In this document: piece by piece, positions 27,528-35,923 of the stretch
Layout: each line of letters opens with the position of its first letter
How positions within the stretch are numbered: the stretch's first letter is position 1
Assembly (NCBI RefSeq): GCF_002574545.1
Contig: NZ_NUGT01000021.1
Coordinates: 37,802 to 101,801, forward strand
DNA length: 64,000 nucleotides
Direction: 5' to 3'
From: Bacillus sp. AFS055030
GTDB lineage: Bacteria; Bacillota; Bacilli; Bacillales; Bacillaceae_G
The notes under the pieces: model-generated
The model's database searches: none
What the model was told of the DNA's origin: nothing
The model's input: the letters and a program-made list of their open reading frames with translations, nothing else
Position numbers and translations under genes: made by a program

Positions 27528-29210
27528 ATGAAAAATCAAGAAGAAATCGTATTTACTACTGCGGATGCCGTCGTAAAAGAGTTAGTTCAAGCAGGCGTAG
27601 AAGTCGCTTTTGGAATCGTAAGTATTCATAATATGCCCATCTATGACGCGATTTTAAGGGATGGAAGTATCAAGCTAATTTGTTCACGTGGCGAAAGTGG
27701 AGCAGTCAATATGGCAGATGGTTATGCACGTGCGACAGGAAAATTAGGTGTTGTTATTACTAGTACAGGAACAGGAGCTGGAAACGCTGCTGGTTCATTA
27801 GTAGAAGCATGGGCAGCTGGAGTTCCACTACTTCATCTGACTGGAGAAGTAGCATCACCTTATCTTGGTACAGGTAAAGGATATATACATGAATGCAAAG
27901 ACCAGCTATCAATGATGAGCGGTGCTTGTAAAAATGCTGTAAGACTTAGAAGACCAGAACAAACAGCTGGTGTAGTAAGAAATGCAATTGAAGAAGCACT
28001 AACTGCTCCAACTGGACCAGTTAGCTTAGAAATTCCAATCGATTTTCAATCAGCAATTATTGAGGATGTTTCAATTGATAAGGTACAGGTTATTAAACCG
28101 CAACTTTCTACCGTAATACCAGCGTGCGCAATTTCAAAAATTTCAGAAGCACGTCGTCCAGTTATTTGGGCTGGTGGTGGAGTTATCTCTGCCAATGCCT
28201 CAAAAGAGTTAACGAACTTAGCAGAAATTCTTGGAGCTGCTGTCATTACAAGTCAATCTGGAAAAGGTTCGATACCAGAAGATCATGAGCAATGTATAGG
28301 TCATTTTGCAGCCAATGAGTCGACAAAAGAGTTTTTAAGAAATGCAGATTTATTGATTAGTGTAGGTGTACGTTTCAGAGGGAATGAAACTTCTAACTGG
28401 AAAGTCACCGTCCCAGAAGAACATATTTCGATTGATGCAGATTTTAATGCAATTAATCGTAATTATAAAGCAACAGTTGGCTTAGTTGGAGATGCAAAAG
28501 ATATTTTATCGGCTCTAATTAATAAAATCGATGAAAAGTCTACTTCAGTTTCACCTACTTATATAGAAGAAGTACGTTCATTAAGAAATGAAGTGCGAGA
28601 ACAACTTCGTAAAACATTGGGCCCGTTTGAACAATTTGTAGATGGGATGAGAGAGATTTTACCGAGAGATACGATTTTAGTTCGAGATGTGACAGTACAA
28701 GCAAATGTCTGGGGTAGTAGAATATTCGACATTTATGAACCGAGAACATCTATTCATGCATCCGGTGGCGGGATTGGTCAAGGCCTTCCTACCGCTATAG
28801 GCGCTCAAATGGGTTGCCCACATCAAACGGTCGTATTAATGGCTGGAGATGGTGGATTTATGGTTAATGTAGGGGAAATGGTGACTGCCGCTGAAGAAAA
28901 TCTTCCAATTATCGTTGTGTTATTTGATGATTCTGGCTATGGGGTTCTTCGTAATATTCAAGAAGCGGCATATGGTCGCCAAGTAGCAGTGAATTTATTA
29001 AGTCCAGATTTTGTAAAACTGGCTGAGTCTATGCATTTTGAAGCAGTACGTATTGGCTCAGGAGACGAATTTGTAAATGAATTAAAGAAGGCAACAGAAA
29101 GAAGAAAGCCAACAATGATCGTTGTAGATATGGAAGCAGTTGGACCTATGGCAAAACCTTTTGGTGGACCTCCAGGAGCAGCTGAAAGCTTTAAGCCAAA
29201 AAAATTATAA
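27528..29210 (+). CDS. Thiamine diphosphate-dependent enzyme (acetolactate synthase/benzoylformate decarboxylase-like)
   Basis: This 560-residue TPP enzyme has the three-domain IlvB layout: Pyr domain (about 10-180) with catalytic Glu56 in SRGESGAVNMADGYAR, a middle Rossmann domain (about 195-330), and a PP domain (about 375-540) with the metal and TPP motif MAGDGGFMVNVGE. Family members decarboxylate or ligate 2-oxo acids. Directly upstream of an aldehyde dehydrogenase, a 2-oxo acid decarboxylase giving an aldehyde that is then oxidised is the most economical reading. An acetolactate synthase role is unlikely in this context. No small regulatory subunit gene is nearby. Confidence 0.85.
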   Translation: MKNQEEIVFTTADAVVKELVQAGVEVAFGIVSIHNMPIYDAILRDGSIKLICSRGESGAVNMADGYARATGKLGVVITSTGTGAGNAAGSLVEAWAAGVPLLHLTGEVASPYLGTGKGYIHECKDQLSMMSGACKNAVRLRRPEQTAGVVRNAIEEALTAPTGPVSLEIPIDFQSAIIEDVSIDKVQVIKPQLSTVIPACAISKISEARRPVIWAGGGVISANASKELTNLAEILGAAVITSQSGKGSIPEDHEQCIGHFAANESTKEFLRNADLLISVGVRFRGNETSNWKVTVPEEHISIDADFNAINRNYKATVGLVGDAKDILSALINKIDEKSTSVSPTYIEEVRSLRNEVREQLRKTLGPFEQFVDGMREILPRDTILVRDVTVQANVWGSRIFDIYEPRTSIHASGGGIGQGLPTAIGAQMGCPHQTVVLMAGDGGFMVNVGEMVTAAEENLPIIVVLFDDSGYGVLRNIQEAAYGRQVAVNLLSPDFVKLAESMHFEAVRIGSGDEFVNELKKATERRKPTMIVVDMEAVGPMAKPFGGPPGAAESFKPKKL

Positions 29211-29223
29211 AGGAGGTTCAGGT

Positions 29224-30669
29224 ATGATTTCGACATATCCAGTTGTATCAGGAAGATATCTCATAAATGGTGAATGGAAGGATAGTATTGAAACATCAGA
29301 TATTATGAATCCCGCTAATCATTCGGAAGTAATTGGAAAAGTTGCATTATGTACGGAGGAAATCGTAAACGAAGCAATTAATGCTGCAGCGAATGCATTT
29401 AAACTTTGGTCACAGAGTGGGATTGAGGATCGTGTAGAAAGAATGAAAACGGCAGCTGTGGAACTTTCTAAAATCATAGAAGAACATGTTTCATTATTTG
29501 TTCGTGAAAATGGAAAAACATTAGTAGAAGCTAAAAAAGACTTATTACGCTGCGTTGAAGTAATGAATGGTGGATCGGATGAACTATTAAAATGGTGGAA
29601 ACCAGAATTACTTCCAGGAAATCAAAAAGTTCAAGTAAGAAGAAGAGCTAGAGGCGTTACTGCAGTAATTACTCCTTGGAATTCTCCTATGATTTTAACT
29701 TTTAAGCGAGTGATTCCTGCCGTTTTAGCTGGTAATACAGTTTTAGTGAAACCTGCGACAAATTGTCCACTAACCATTATGGCTTGTTTAAAAGTAGTGG
29801 CAAAACATTTTCCACCTGGTGTCATTAATATCGTAACAGGTTCAGGAAAAATGATCGGTGACAAGCTTTGTTCTGATTCACGTGTTCGTACGATTGCTTT
29901 TGTCGGAAGTACACAAACAGGTAAAGATATTATGAAAAAATCTTCAGGAAATCTTCAAAAAGTATATATGGAACTTGGTGGGAATGACCCAGCAATCATT
30001 TTAGAAGATGCAAACTTAGATGAAGAAGCAATTAAACGATTGAGAATGAGTATTTTAAGAGCGGCTGGCCAAGTATGTTCGGCTATTAAGCGCGTATATG
30101 TACATGATTCTAGATATGCTGAATTAGTCAAAAAATTACAGAAAGAATTTGAGCGTATTGTTGTAGGTGATGGTATTCAACCTGATGTAACAATGGGCCC
30201 GTTAAATAATAAAGCACAGTACGATTATGTTAACGGATTAATCGAACGAACTGAAAAAGCAGGTGCAAATGTAATAACAGCCGGTATCCAACTGAATCCT
30301 GAAATGTGGGATCAAGGATACTACATCTTACCAACAATCGTAACAGGTGTTGACCAGGAAAGTGAGATTGTTCGTGCAGAACAATTTGGACCAGTAATTC
30401 CTATTTTACCTTTTTCAACGATTGATGAAGTTATTAAACTAGCAAATGATAGTGAATTTGGGTTAAGGGCTTCTGTTTGGACTGAAAATGAAGAATTAGC
30501 AATTGAAATGGCAGATCGATTAGAAGCAGGCGCAGTTTTTCATAATAACCATACCATCTTTAGTGACTTAGCATTGGATTTCCCAGGGTTAAAAGAAAGC
30601 GGTGTTTCAAGAGAAACAAGACACTGTGGATTGGAATTCTTTGCAGATTCATACGGATTTGCAAATTAA
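29224..30669 (+). CDS. NAD(P)-dependent aldehyde dehydrogenase of the aromatic cluster
   Basis: This 481-residue ALDH has the conserved TPWNSPM (near residue 155), the cofactor loop FVGSTQTGK (near 225), the glutamate motif MELGGNDP (near 248) and the catalytic cysteine in GQVCSA (near 282). The ATG at 29224 follows AAGGAGGTTC and starts MISTYPVV; an in-frame ATG further upstream overlaps the TPP gene and would add an unrelated tail. It lies 13 bp behind the TPP enzyme gene, so the two are probably translated together and act in sequence. Confidence 0.9.
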   Translation: MISTYPVVSGRYLINGEWKDSIETSDIMNPANHSEVIGKVALCTEEIVNEAINAAANAFKLWSQSGIEDRVERMKTAAVELSKIIEEHVSLFVRENGKTLVEAKKDLLRCVEVMNGGSDELLKWWKPELLPGNQKVQVRRRARGVTAVITPWNSPMILTFKRVIPAVLAGNTVLVKPATNCPLTIMACLKVVAKHFPPGVINIVTGSGKMIGDKLCSDSRVRTIAFVGSTQTGKDIMKKSSGNLQKVYMELGGNDPAIILEDANLDEEAIKRLRMSILRAAGQVCSAIKRVYVHDSRYAELVKKLQKEFERIVVGDGIQPDVTMGPLNNKAQYDYVNGLIERTEKAGANVITAGIQLNPEMWDQGYYILPTIVTGVDQESEIVRAEQFGPVIPILPFSTIDEVIKLANDSEFGLRASVWTENEELAIEMADRLEAGAVFHNNHTIFSDLALDFPGLKESGVSRETRHCGLEFFADSYGFAN

Positions 30670-30684
30670 GGATGGTGGTTCAGT

Positions 30685-31467
30685 ATGAAACTAGGTCTAA
30701 TCGGCTGTGGAAATATCGGCCAATTTCTTCTTCAAGCAATTAATAAAGATGGAATGTTACCAGGAGGAAAGATTGTTTCAATTTATACCCGTTCTGAAGA
30801 ATCAGGTATTCGACTTGCTAAAGAATTTGAAACAGAAGCTTATGAAAGTGTAGAGGCACTACTTCTATCAGATATCGATCTAGTCATTGAAGCTGCAACG
30901 GTTGAAGCTGCAAAGGAGTACGCTATAAAAGTTCTTGAAGGTGGAAATGACTTATTGTTAAGTAGCATTGGGGCTATGGCTGATGCCACTTTTGAAGAAG
31001 TGATTCGAGAAGTTTGTACAAGAAATAGTGTAAATATTTTCTTACCTTCAGGAGCAATCGGTGGACTGGATATTTTAAAGTCAGCAAAAGCTGTAGGTGG
31101 TCTAGAGGCTGTCTCAATTACAACTAGAAAACCACCTGGCGCATTATCAAAAGAAGTATTAGATAAAGAAACAATTTTGTTTGAAGGCTCTGCAGCTGAA
31201 GCGATTAAGCTATACCCTAGAAATATTAATGTAGCAATTGTATTATCCTTAGCTGGACTTGGTGCTAACAATACGAAAGTGAAAATTATTGCTGATCCAG
31301 TTGCGATAAAAAATACTCATTTAATTGAAGCATCTGGAGCGTTCGGAAAACTTAAACTTGAGATAGAAAATGACCCAATGCCAAATAATCCTAAAACAAG
31401 TTATTTAGCAGCATTAAGTGTTTTGGCAACATTACAAAACAAAGATAAATATGTACAAGTTGGGTAG
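30685..31467 (+). CDS. L-aspartate dehydrogenase homologue (NadX/DUF108 family)
   Basis: This 260-residue NAD(P)-binding protein has the N-terminal GCGNIG loop (residues 8-13), the central LPSGAIGGLD block and the C-terminal YPRNINVA and NPKTSYLAALS blocks that mark the aspartate dehydrogenase family. The classic reaction converts aspartate to iminoaspartate, used in NAD synthesis, but no nadA or nadC gene is nearby. It sits within the aromatic operon, between an aldehyde dehydrogenase and the Rieske oxygenase, so it may act on another amino or imino acid made in this pathway. GGATGGTGG precedes the ATG. Confidence 0.85.
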   Translation: MKLGLIGCGNIGQFLLQAINKDGMLPGGKIVSIYTRSEESGIRLAKEFETEAYESVEALLLSDIDLVIEAATVEAAKEYAIKVLEGGNDLLLSSIGAMADATFEEVIREVCTRNSVNIFLPSGAIGGLDILKSAKAVGGLEAVSITTRKPPGALSKEVLDKETILFEGSAAEAIKLYPRNINVAIVLSLAGLGANNTKVKIIADPVAIKNTHLIEASGAFGKLKLEIENDPMPNNPKTSYLAALSVLATLQNKDKYVQVG

Positions 31468-31499
31468 AAAGTCAAAATACGAGGGGAGATAAGCCGAGC

Positions 31500-32798
31500 A
31501 TGATTAAAGAAAAAACCTTAGATGAAATGTCAAAAGAGCAACTAGTAAATTACTTAAACGAAACGGTCAAACCAGATGAAGGAGTCATTCCTGCATATCT
31601 CCTAGGTGATAAAGCAGTTTACGAATTAGAACATGAAAAAGTATTTTTAAAAACATGGGTTTTTCTAGGACATGAATCAGAAATTCCAAATCCAGGAGAC
31701 TTTATGACGCGTGAGCTTGCAGGATATTCAATCATTATCTCACGTGAAAGTATGGGAGAAATCAATGCGTTTTATAATATGTGTACACACCGTGGCATGA
31801 AGCTGTGCCGTGCTGATAAAGGAAACAAGACTTTATTTACATGTCCATATCACGGATTTAACTTTAAAAATACAGGTGAGCTTGTTGGAGTACCGCTCCA
31901 AAAGGATATTTATGGCGACCGACTTGACCGATCAAAAATGGGTCTACACAAAGTCAAGCTAGAATCATATAAAGGACTTTTATTTGGAAATTGGGACGAA
32001 AATGCAGAGCCTCTTGAAGAGTTTCTCGGCGATTTTAAGTGGTATTTAGATATCGTAGTAGGGCGTGCTGAGATGGAAGTAATTGGAGCTCCGCAACGTT
32101 TTATTGTTAAATCTAACTGGAAGGTCGGTTCTGATAACTTTGTCGGTGATTCATACCACACGATGGTTACACATGGTTCAATTGCTAAATTAGGCATGGT
32201 TCCTAATGCAACATATTCGAAGCGCGGTTTTCAAATTCATACTGAAAACGGACACGGATTGAACCTTGGAACACCAAACCCAGACTTTGCTTTCCCGGAA
32301 GAATTGAAGGATGAGTATAAAAGTAACTTGTCAGAAGAACAATATGAAGTTCTATCAAACTTAAAAAATATGATTGGAAATGCTTTTCCAAATATGTCAT
32401 TTTTAATATCTCACACAAAAATTAAGGGCGAATTAATTTCGAATACTTCGATTAGAATGTGGAGACCAATTAGTCACAATGAAATGGAAGTAATAGCATG
32501 GTTGTTAGTAGAAAAAAATGCTTCTCAAGAATGGAAGAATCGATCAAGAGATTCGTTTATCTTAACGTTTAGTCCATCTGGTATTTTTGAACAGGATGAT
32601 ACTGAAGTATTCACGGATATAACGGAAGCAGCTCAAGGTCCAATGCCATTTCAAAAGAATTTAACGTATAACTATACGATGGGGCTACATCGTGAACCAG
32701 TCGATTTTATCGGACCTGGAGTAGCCTATGATGATAAATTTACTGAAGCGAGTCAACGTAATTTTTATCGGTATTGGCTTGAATTAATGACAAAGTAA
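31500..32798 (+). CDS. Aromatic ring-hydroxylating dioxygenase, alpha (Rieske) subunit
   Basis: This is a 432-residue oxygenase large subunit. The Rieske cluster ligands are Cys95-x-His97 (CTHRGMK) and Cys115-x2-His118 (CPYHGF). The mononuclear iron site reads DSYHTMVTH, with His220 and His225, and the bridging Asp217. Enzymes of this class add both atoms of O2 to an aromatic ring to give a cis-dihydrodiol. The beta subunit follows 20 bp downstream, so it is an alpha-beta type oxygenase. Substrate range cannot be read from these motifs. No ferredoxin or reductase gene is seen in the window, so electrons must come from partners encoded elsewhere. Confidence 0.93.
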   Translation: MIKEKTLDEMSKEQLVNYLNETVKPDEGVIPAYLLGDKAVYELEHEKVFLKTWVFLGHESEIPNPGDFMTRELAGYSIIISRESMGEINAFYNMCTHRGMKLCRADKGNKTLFTCPYHGFNFKNTGELVGVPLQKDIYGDRLDRSKMGLHKVKLESYKGLLFGNWDENAEPLEEFLGDFKWYLDIVVGRAEMEVIGAPQRFIVKSNWKVGSDNFVGDSYHTMVTHGSIAKLGMVPNATYSKRGFQIHTENGHGLNLGTPNPDFAFPEELKDEYKSNLSEEQYEVLSNLKNMIGNAFPNMSFLISHTKIKGELISNTSIRMWRPISHNEMEVIAWLLVEKNASQEWKNRSRDSFILTFSPSGIFEQDDTEVFTDITEAAQGPMPFQKNLTYNYTMGLHREPVDFIGPGVAYDDKFTEASQRNFYRYWLELMTK

Positions 32799-32818
32799 CA
32801 AAGGGGGGAGGAAGTAAA

Positions 32819-33328
32819 ATGAATGTTGAAAAATTATTAGCGAAATTAGAATTTGAACAGTGGTTAATTGATGAAGCAAAATTATTAGATGATATTGAAT
32901 TTGATGATTGGTTTCGTTTAATGCATTCGGATTTAATCTATCAAATGCCTGTACGCGTAAATAAAGAAGGAACTGAGCGCCCAGACTATTCTACTGAGAT
33001 GTTTACCTTTAATGATGATATTGAATTATTAAAGCTTCGAGTAGATCGATTAAAAACTGACTATGCATGGGCTGAAATTCCTCCTTCAAGAACCCGTCGT
33101 TTTGTAAGCAATGTTAGTGTGAAAGAACTAGTGAAAGAAGAGAAGGCAGTAGTTAATAGTTATTTACTAATCTATCGTAGCCGTAGCACAGATATTCACC
33201 ATGATCTAATTTCTGGCGAACGTCATGACGAGTTTACATATGAAGATGGAAAGTGGAGGCTTTCCAAGAGAGTATTTATTGTAGATCAAACAACAATTAA
33301 TACTAGAAATCTTGCAATCTTTGTTTAA
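32819..33328 (+). CDS. Aromatic ring-hydroxylating dioxygenase, beta subunit
   Basis: This 169-residue protein has the SnoaL/NTF2-like fold of ring-hydroxylating dioxygenase small subunits. The family pattern is visible in LLDDIEFDDWFRLMHSDL (near residue 20), RTRRFVSNV (near 96), and a late block with RHDEFTYEDGKWRLSKR. The subunit is mainly structural in the alpha3beta3 oxygenase. It sits directly behind the alpha subunit gene with a strong GGGGGAGG site, as expected for matched expression. Confidence 0.9.
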   Translation: MNVEKLLAKLEFEQWLIDEAKLLDDIEFDDWFRLMHSDLIYQMPVRVNKEGTERPDYSTEMFTFNDDIELLKLRVDRLKTDYAWAEIPPSRTRRFVSNVSVKELVKEEKAVVNSYLLIYRSRSTDIHHDLISGERHDEFTYEDGKWRLSKRVFIVDQTTINTRNLAIFV

Positions 33329-33351
33329 TAGAAGAAAAAGGAGGCTAAGTG

Positions 33352-34134
33352 ATGTTATTAAAAGATAAAGTAGTGTTAATTACAGGAGGCGCATCTGGAA
33401 TAGGCGCAGCTGTTACAAGACGATTCATTCAAGAAGGGGCAAAGGTAAGTATTATCGGTCGTTCACTTGAAACACTAGAGCAAATGAAAGAAGAATTTAA
33501 TGACAATCTCCTTATCATTCAAGGTGACGTAAGCAAATATGAAGACAATGAACGGGCTGTAAAAGCGACTGTTGAACAGTTTGGTAAACTAGATGTGTTT
33601 ATTGCAAATGCAGGCGTTTTCGATGGCTTTGCAAAATTTGCTGATGTGACTCCAGAGGCTCTATCAGATGCATATGATTACCTTTTAAATATAAACGTAA
33701 AAGGATCATTTTTTGGTGTAAAAGCAGCCCTAGAGGAATTACAAAAAACAAATGGTAATATTATTTTTACTGTATCTGGTGCAAGCTTCTACCCAGACGG
33801 TGGTGGAGTTTGGTACACGGCTAGTAAGCATGCTCAAATTGGATTAATGCGTCAGCTTGCTTTTGAATTGGCACCAAACATACGAGTAAATGCAGTTGCA
33901 CCAGGCGGGACTTTAACAGCACTTACTGTCATTCCACCTTTACGTACTTTTACTAAATCCGTGGATAATGATACAAAAGCAAGCAATATAAAAAGAAGAA
34001 ACCCACTTCAACTAGCACAAATGCCTGAAGATCATGTTGCAGCCTATGTACTTTTAGCATCCGATCAGTCACGTGCAATAACAGGTGAAGTCATTTCAAG
34101 TGATGGTGGATTATCAGTTCGTGGACTTGGTTAA
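33352..34134 (+). CDS. cis-Dihydrodiol dehydrogenase (SDR, BphB-like)
   Basis: This 260-residue classical SDR has TGGASGIG (residues 11-18), NAG at 86-88 and an intact catalytic set Ser142, Tyr155 and Lys159 (YTASK). The VSGASFYPDGGGVWYTASKHA region resembles dihydrodiol dehydrogenases that re-aromatise the dioxygenase product to a catechol. Its location directly behind the two oxygenase subunits supports this. The ATG at 33352 is preferred over a GTG one codon earlier because AAAAGGAGG is then better spaced. It is the last gene of the aromatic operon. Confidence 0.88.
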   Translation: MLLKDKVVLITGGASGIGAAVTRRFIQEGAKVSIIGRSLETLEQMKEEFNDNLLIIQGDVSKYEDNERAVKATVEQFGKLDVFIANAGVFDGFAKFADVTPEALSDAYDYLLNINVKGSFFGVKAALEELQKTNGNIIFTVSGASFYPDGGGVWYTASKHAQIGLMRQLAFELAPNIRVNAVAPGGTLTALTVIPPLRTFTKSVDNDTKASNIKRRNPLQLAQMPEDHVAAYVLLASDQSRAITGEVISSDGGLSVRGLG

Positions 34135-34154
34135 GAAAGTTTTAATAAAGCATA

Positions 34155-34200
34155 GGGTGTCTTAAAAAGATTACTTTTTTGGGACACTCTCTTTTTTTTT
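34155..34200 (+). terminator. Terminator of the aromatic catabolic operon
   Basis: GGGTGTC-TT-AAAAA pairs with TTTTTT-GGGACAC around GATTAC and is followed by ten T. It clearly ends the long operon 20 bp after the dehydrogenase. Confidence 0.9.
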
Positions 34201-34235
34201 TGCTATGTGCACTGCGTTAGTAGTATTAGAACAAT

Positions 34236-34403
34236 TCAAGAAAATAAGAAGTTTACAGTTATTAAGCCTAAAATTGAAATACCATATAGCGCCCAAGCAA
34301 TTCTCTTATTACCTTTTGACACTTCTTTATTACTAAAGACTCGATTAAATTTGTATGTTAAAAATACTAGTGCCGAGATTGAGAGTAATGTCAATTCGTT
34401 CAT
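34236..34403 (-). CDS. Small two-segment membrane protein
   Basis: This 55-residue protein starts at the ATG at 34403 (MNELTLLS) with GAGGAGGG seven bases upstream. Two hydrophobic segments (about 3-14 and 35-54) flank a basic loop. I do not recognise a family. It is the last of three small minus-strand genes with short gaps, probably one transcript. An overlapping plus-strand frame lacks a ribosome binding site and was not accepted. Confidence 0.55.
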   Translation of the reverse strand: MNELTLLSISALVFLTYKFNRVFSNKEVSKGNKRIAWALYGISILGLITVNFLFS

Positions 34404-34435
34404 TTCATGACCCTCCTCTTTTAGTATTTTTAGCC

Positions 34436-34663
34436 CTACCAACCTGTGTTTTTAGTACTTAATTTAACATACGAAGGAAATAGAAGAATAATTAACACAC
34501 CTAAAAAAAAGGATAGCGAACATAAAGTAATAAGAATCTGTGTATTAAAAGAAATGAATTGTTTTTGATCACAATTCGAACAATTCACGCCTTCCTTTGA
34601 TAAAAAAAGCTTCCACAATGTTTTCTTTTCCCATTTGTGATCGCAGTTTTGACACTTTGCCAT
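34436..34663 (-). CDS. CXXC-20-CXXC family zinc-ribbon membrane protein
   Basis: This 75-residue protein begins with CQNC, exactly 20 residues and then CSNC, the defining pattern of the Firmicutes cxxc_20_cxxc family (TIGR04104). The cysteines should form a small metal-binding ribbon. A hydrophobic segment at about 42-66 follows. AAAGGAGGAATAGG precedes the ATG. The family has no assigned function. It is the middle gene of the small minus-strand group. Confidence 0.82.
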   Translation of the reverse strand: MAKCQNCDHKWEKKTLWKLFLSKEGVNCSNCDQKQFISFNTQILITLCSLSFFLGVLIILLFPSYVKLSTKNTGW

Positions 34664-34696
34664 CCTATTCCTCCTTTTTTATTTTTAGCTCACGTA

Positions 34697-34725
34697 TATG
34701 AACTAAAGCAATGCGTTAGTTCATA
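34697..34725. other. 10-bp stem-loop over the stop codon of the DUF3953 gene
   Basis: TATGAACTAA (34697-34706) and TTAGTTCATA (34716-34725) form a perfect stem with a 9-nt loop. Read on the minus strand it overlaps the stop codon of the DUF3953 gene and precedes the zinc-ribbon gene. No T-run follows. Confidence 0.5.
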
Positions 34726-34940
34726 AAGAAAGTATAAATCGAAACGAATAGATTAAACCCAGATACAAGAATAAGTGAATAAGTGAGAGGCTTTCGTTTC
34801 TCTTGTAACCCCATTACTAATAACATTACTCCTAAGGAAAATATCATAAATGGCATTACTATAAATCTACCAGTAATTAAAGCATATACTGCTAAAACGA
34901 ATGCAAGTAGACCAAAAACACTTTTTAATAGTTTTAACAA
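34716..34940 (-). CDS. DUF3953-type small membrane protein
   Basis: This 74-residue protein has two or three hydrophobic segments. The pattern LAVYALITGRFIVMPFMIFSLGVMLLVMGLQE matches DUF3953 proteins of Bacillus, which have no known function. The start is a TTG at 34940 with AAGGAGG at good distance. It is the first gene of a three-gene minus-strand group; the upstream 34941-35154 region contains nothing I recognise on this strand. Confidence 0.7.
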   Translation of the reverse strand: MLKLLKSVFGLLAFVLAVYALITGRFIVMPFMIFSLGVMLLVMGLQEKRKPLTYSLILVSGFNLFVSIYTFFMN

Positions 34941-35154
34941 CGTATATCCTCCTTAATAATAATTCCTATGTAGTACTTAATTAAAATTTTACCATATAAT
35001 TCCATATTTGTGTGATTCAATTCTGCCATATAAATAAAAGGAGTCTTTCATCATTGAGTCCTGAATTTGTACATCTAAAGCATGAGTAAGTTATATAAAG
35101 TTTTCCCATTATATTCTCTATAGCTATTAATAAATCGGCTTAAGATTTTACATA

Positions 35155-35183
35155 TTGACATTTATTTAAAATAACTTTAACAT
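35155..35183 (+). promoter_or_regulatory. Sigma-A promoter of the membrane protein/XRE pair
   Basis: TTGACA (35155-35160), 17-bp spacer, TAACAT (35178-35183). The operator array begins at the last base of the -10. Confidence 0.7.
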
Positions 35184-35230
35184 GAAGTAGACTTCACGTG
35201 AAATAAACTTCACATGAAATGAACTTCACT
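35183..35230. repeat. Three tandem 16-bp palindromic operator repeats
   Basis: Units at 35183-35198, 35199-35214 and 35215-35230 follow the pattern TGAARTRRACTTCACN. The first is a clean palindrome, TGAAGT-AG-ACTTCA. The array covers the start of transcription of the operon that encodes an XRE regulator, so it is probably its operator. Confidence 0.75.
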
Positions 35231-35263
35231 TTTTACATGGTTAATAGGTTAGGAGAGATATTT

Positions 35264-35662
35264 TTGAAGAATATGTTTAGGGATCGCTTTTTATTGTCAA
35301 TAGTGCTCATTGCATTTGGGAGCATAAAATTAATTTTCAATAAATCGGAAGGCTTTAATTTTGGGTTTATCTTGTTATTAATCGGCGGAATACTTTTGTT
35401 ATATTCAATAGCGTCTTACATTAAATCTAGAAATAACACTGAATTAGAAATGGAATTATCAAAGGAGTATGACGAAAGGGATATGATAATTGATGGAAAA
35501 GTCGCCCATTTTTCTTTGAATTTATTGGTATGTGAACTATTAATTATTATGTTTTTATCCAATTATATTGTAATTTCAACAAATGTTGCATTATTTATAC
35601 TTTTAGTTTCATTGATAATAAGCGATATGGTATCTAGAAGATTTTATAATCATGTCCTTTAA
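35264..35662 (+). CDS. DUF2178-like membrane protein paired with an XRE regulator
   Basis: This protein of about 132 residues has four hydrophobic segments in two pairs separated by a charged stretch containing KEYDERDMIIDGK. That stretch resembles the YDER region of DUF2178 proteins. The TTG at 35264 (LKNMFRDR) lies six bases after AGGAGAG and is preferred; the ATG at 35273 is also possible, while the upstream ATG at 35219 lies within the operator repeats. It is followed 12 bp later by a small XRE gene, a common pairing in Bacillus. Function unknown. Confidence 0.65.
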   Translation: MKNMFRDRFLLSIVLIAFGSIKLIFNKSEGFNFGFILLLIGGILLLYSIASYIKSRNNTELEMELSKEYDERDMIIDGKVAHFSLNLLVCELLIIMFLSNYIVISTNVALFILLVSLIISDMVSRRFYNHVL

Positions 35663-35674
35663 TTAGGAGGAGTT

Positions 35675-35878
35675 ATGATAAATATAGTGAAAGAACTGAG
35701 AATGAAACATGATTTAACACAACAAGAACTAGCTGATAAAGTAGGTGTATCTTCAAGAACAATCATCTCATTAGAAAAACAAAAATATAATCCATCTGTA
35801 CAACTTGCATATAAAATAGCTTCAGTTTTCAATTTATCAATTGAAGAAACATTTATTTTTGATGAGGATGACAAATAG
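35675..35878 (+). CDS. Small XRE-family regulator (YozG-like)
   Basis: This 67-residue protein is little more than a helix-turn-helix domain: LTQQELADKVGVSSRTIISLEKQ at about 14-36, followed by YNPSVQLAYKIASVFNLSIEETF. The short form is typical of the YozG type found beside membrane proteins. GGAGGAG precedes the ATG. The three palindromic repeats in front of the operon are its likely binding sites, giving autoregulation. Confidence 0.88.
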   Translation: MINIVKELRMKHDLTQQELADKVGVSSRTIISLEKQKYNPSVQLAYKIASVFNLSIEETFIFDEDDK

Positions 35879-35923
35879 TTCATATAGTAACATCGGATTA
35901 AACAAACAACGGAGGATCAAAAA

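Noticed and set aside
27528..29210. Acetolactate synthase for branched-chain amino acid synthesis
   Set aside because: There is no regulatory subunit or ilv gene nearby, and the operon is catabolic; the fold alone does not support that role.
34207..34410. A 67-codon plus-strand frame after the aromatic operon
   Set aside because: It is the complement of a small membrane protein gene that has a good ribosome binding site; the plus-strand frame has none.
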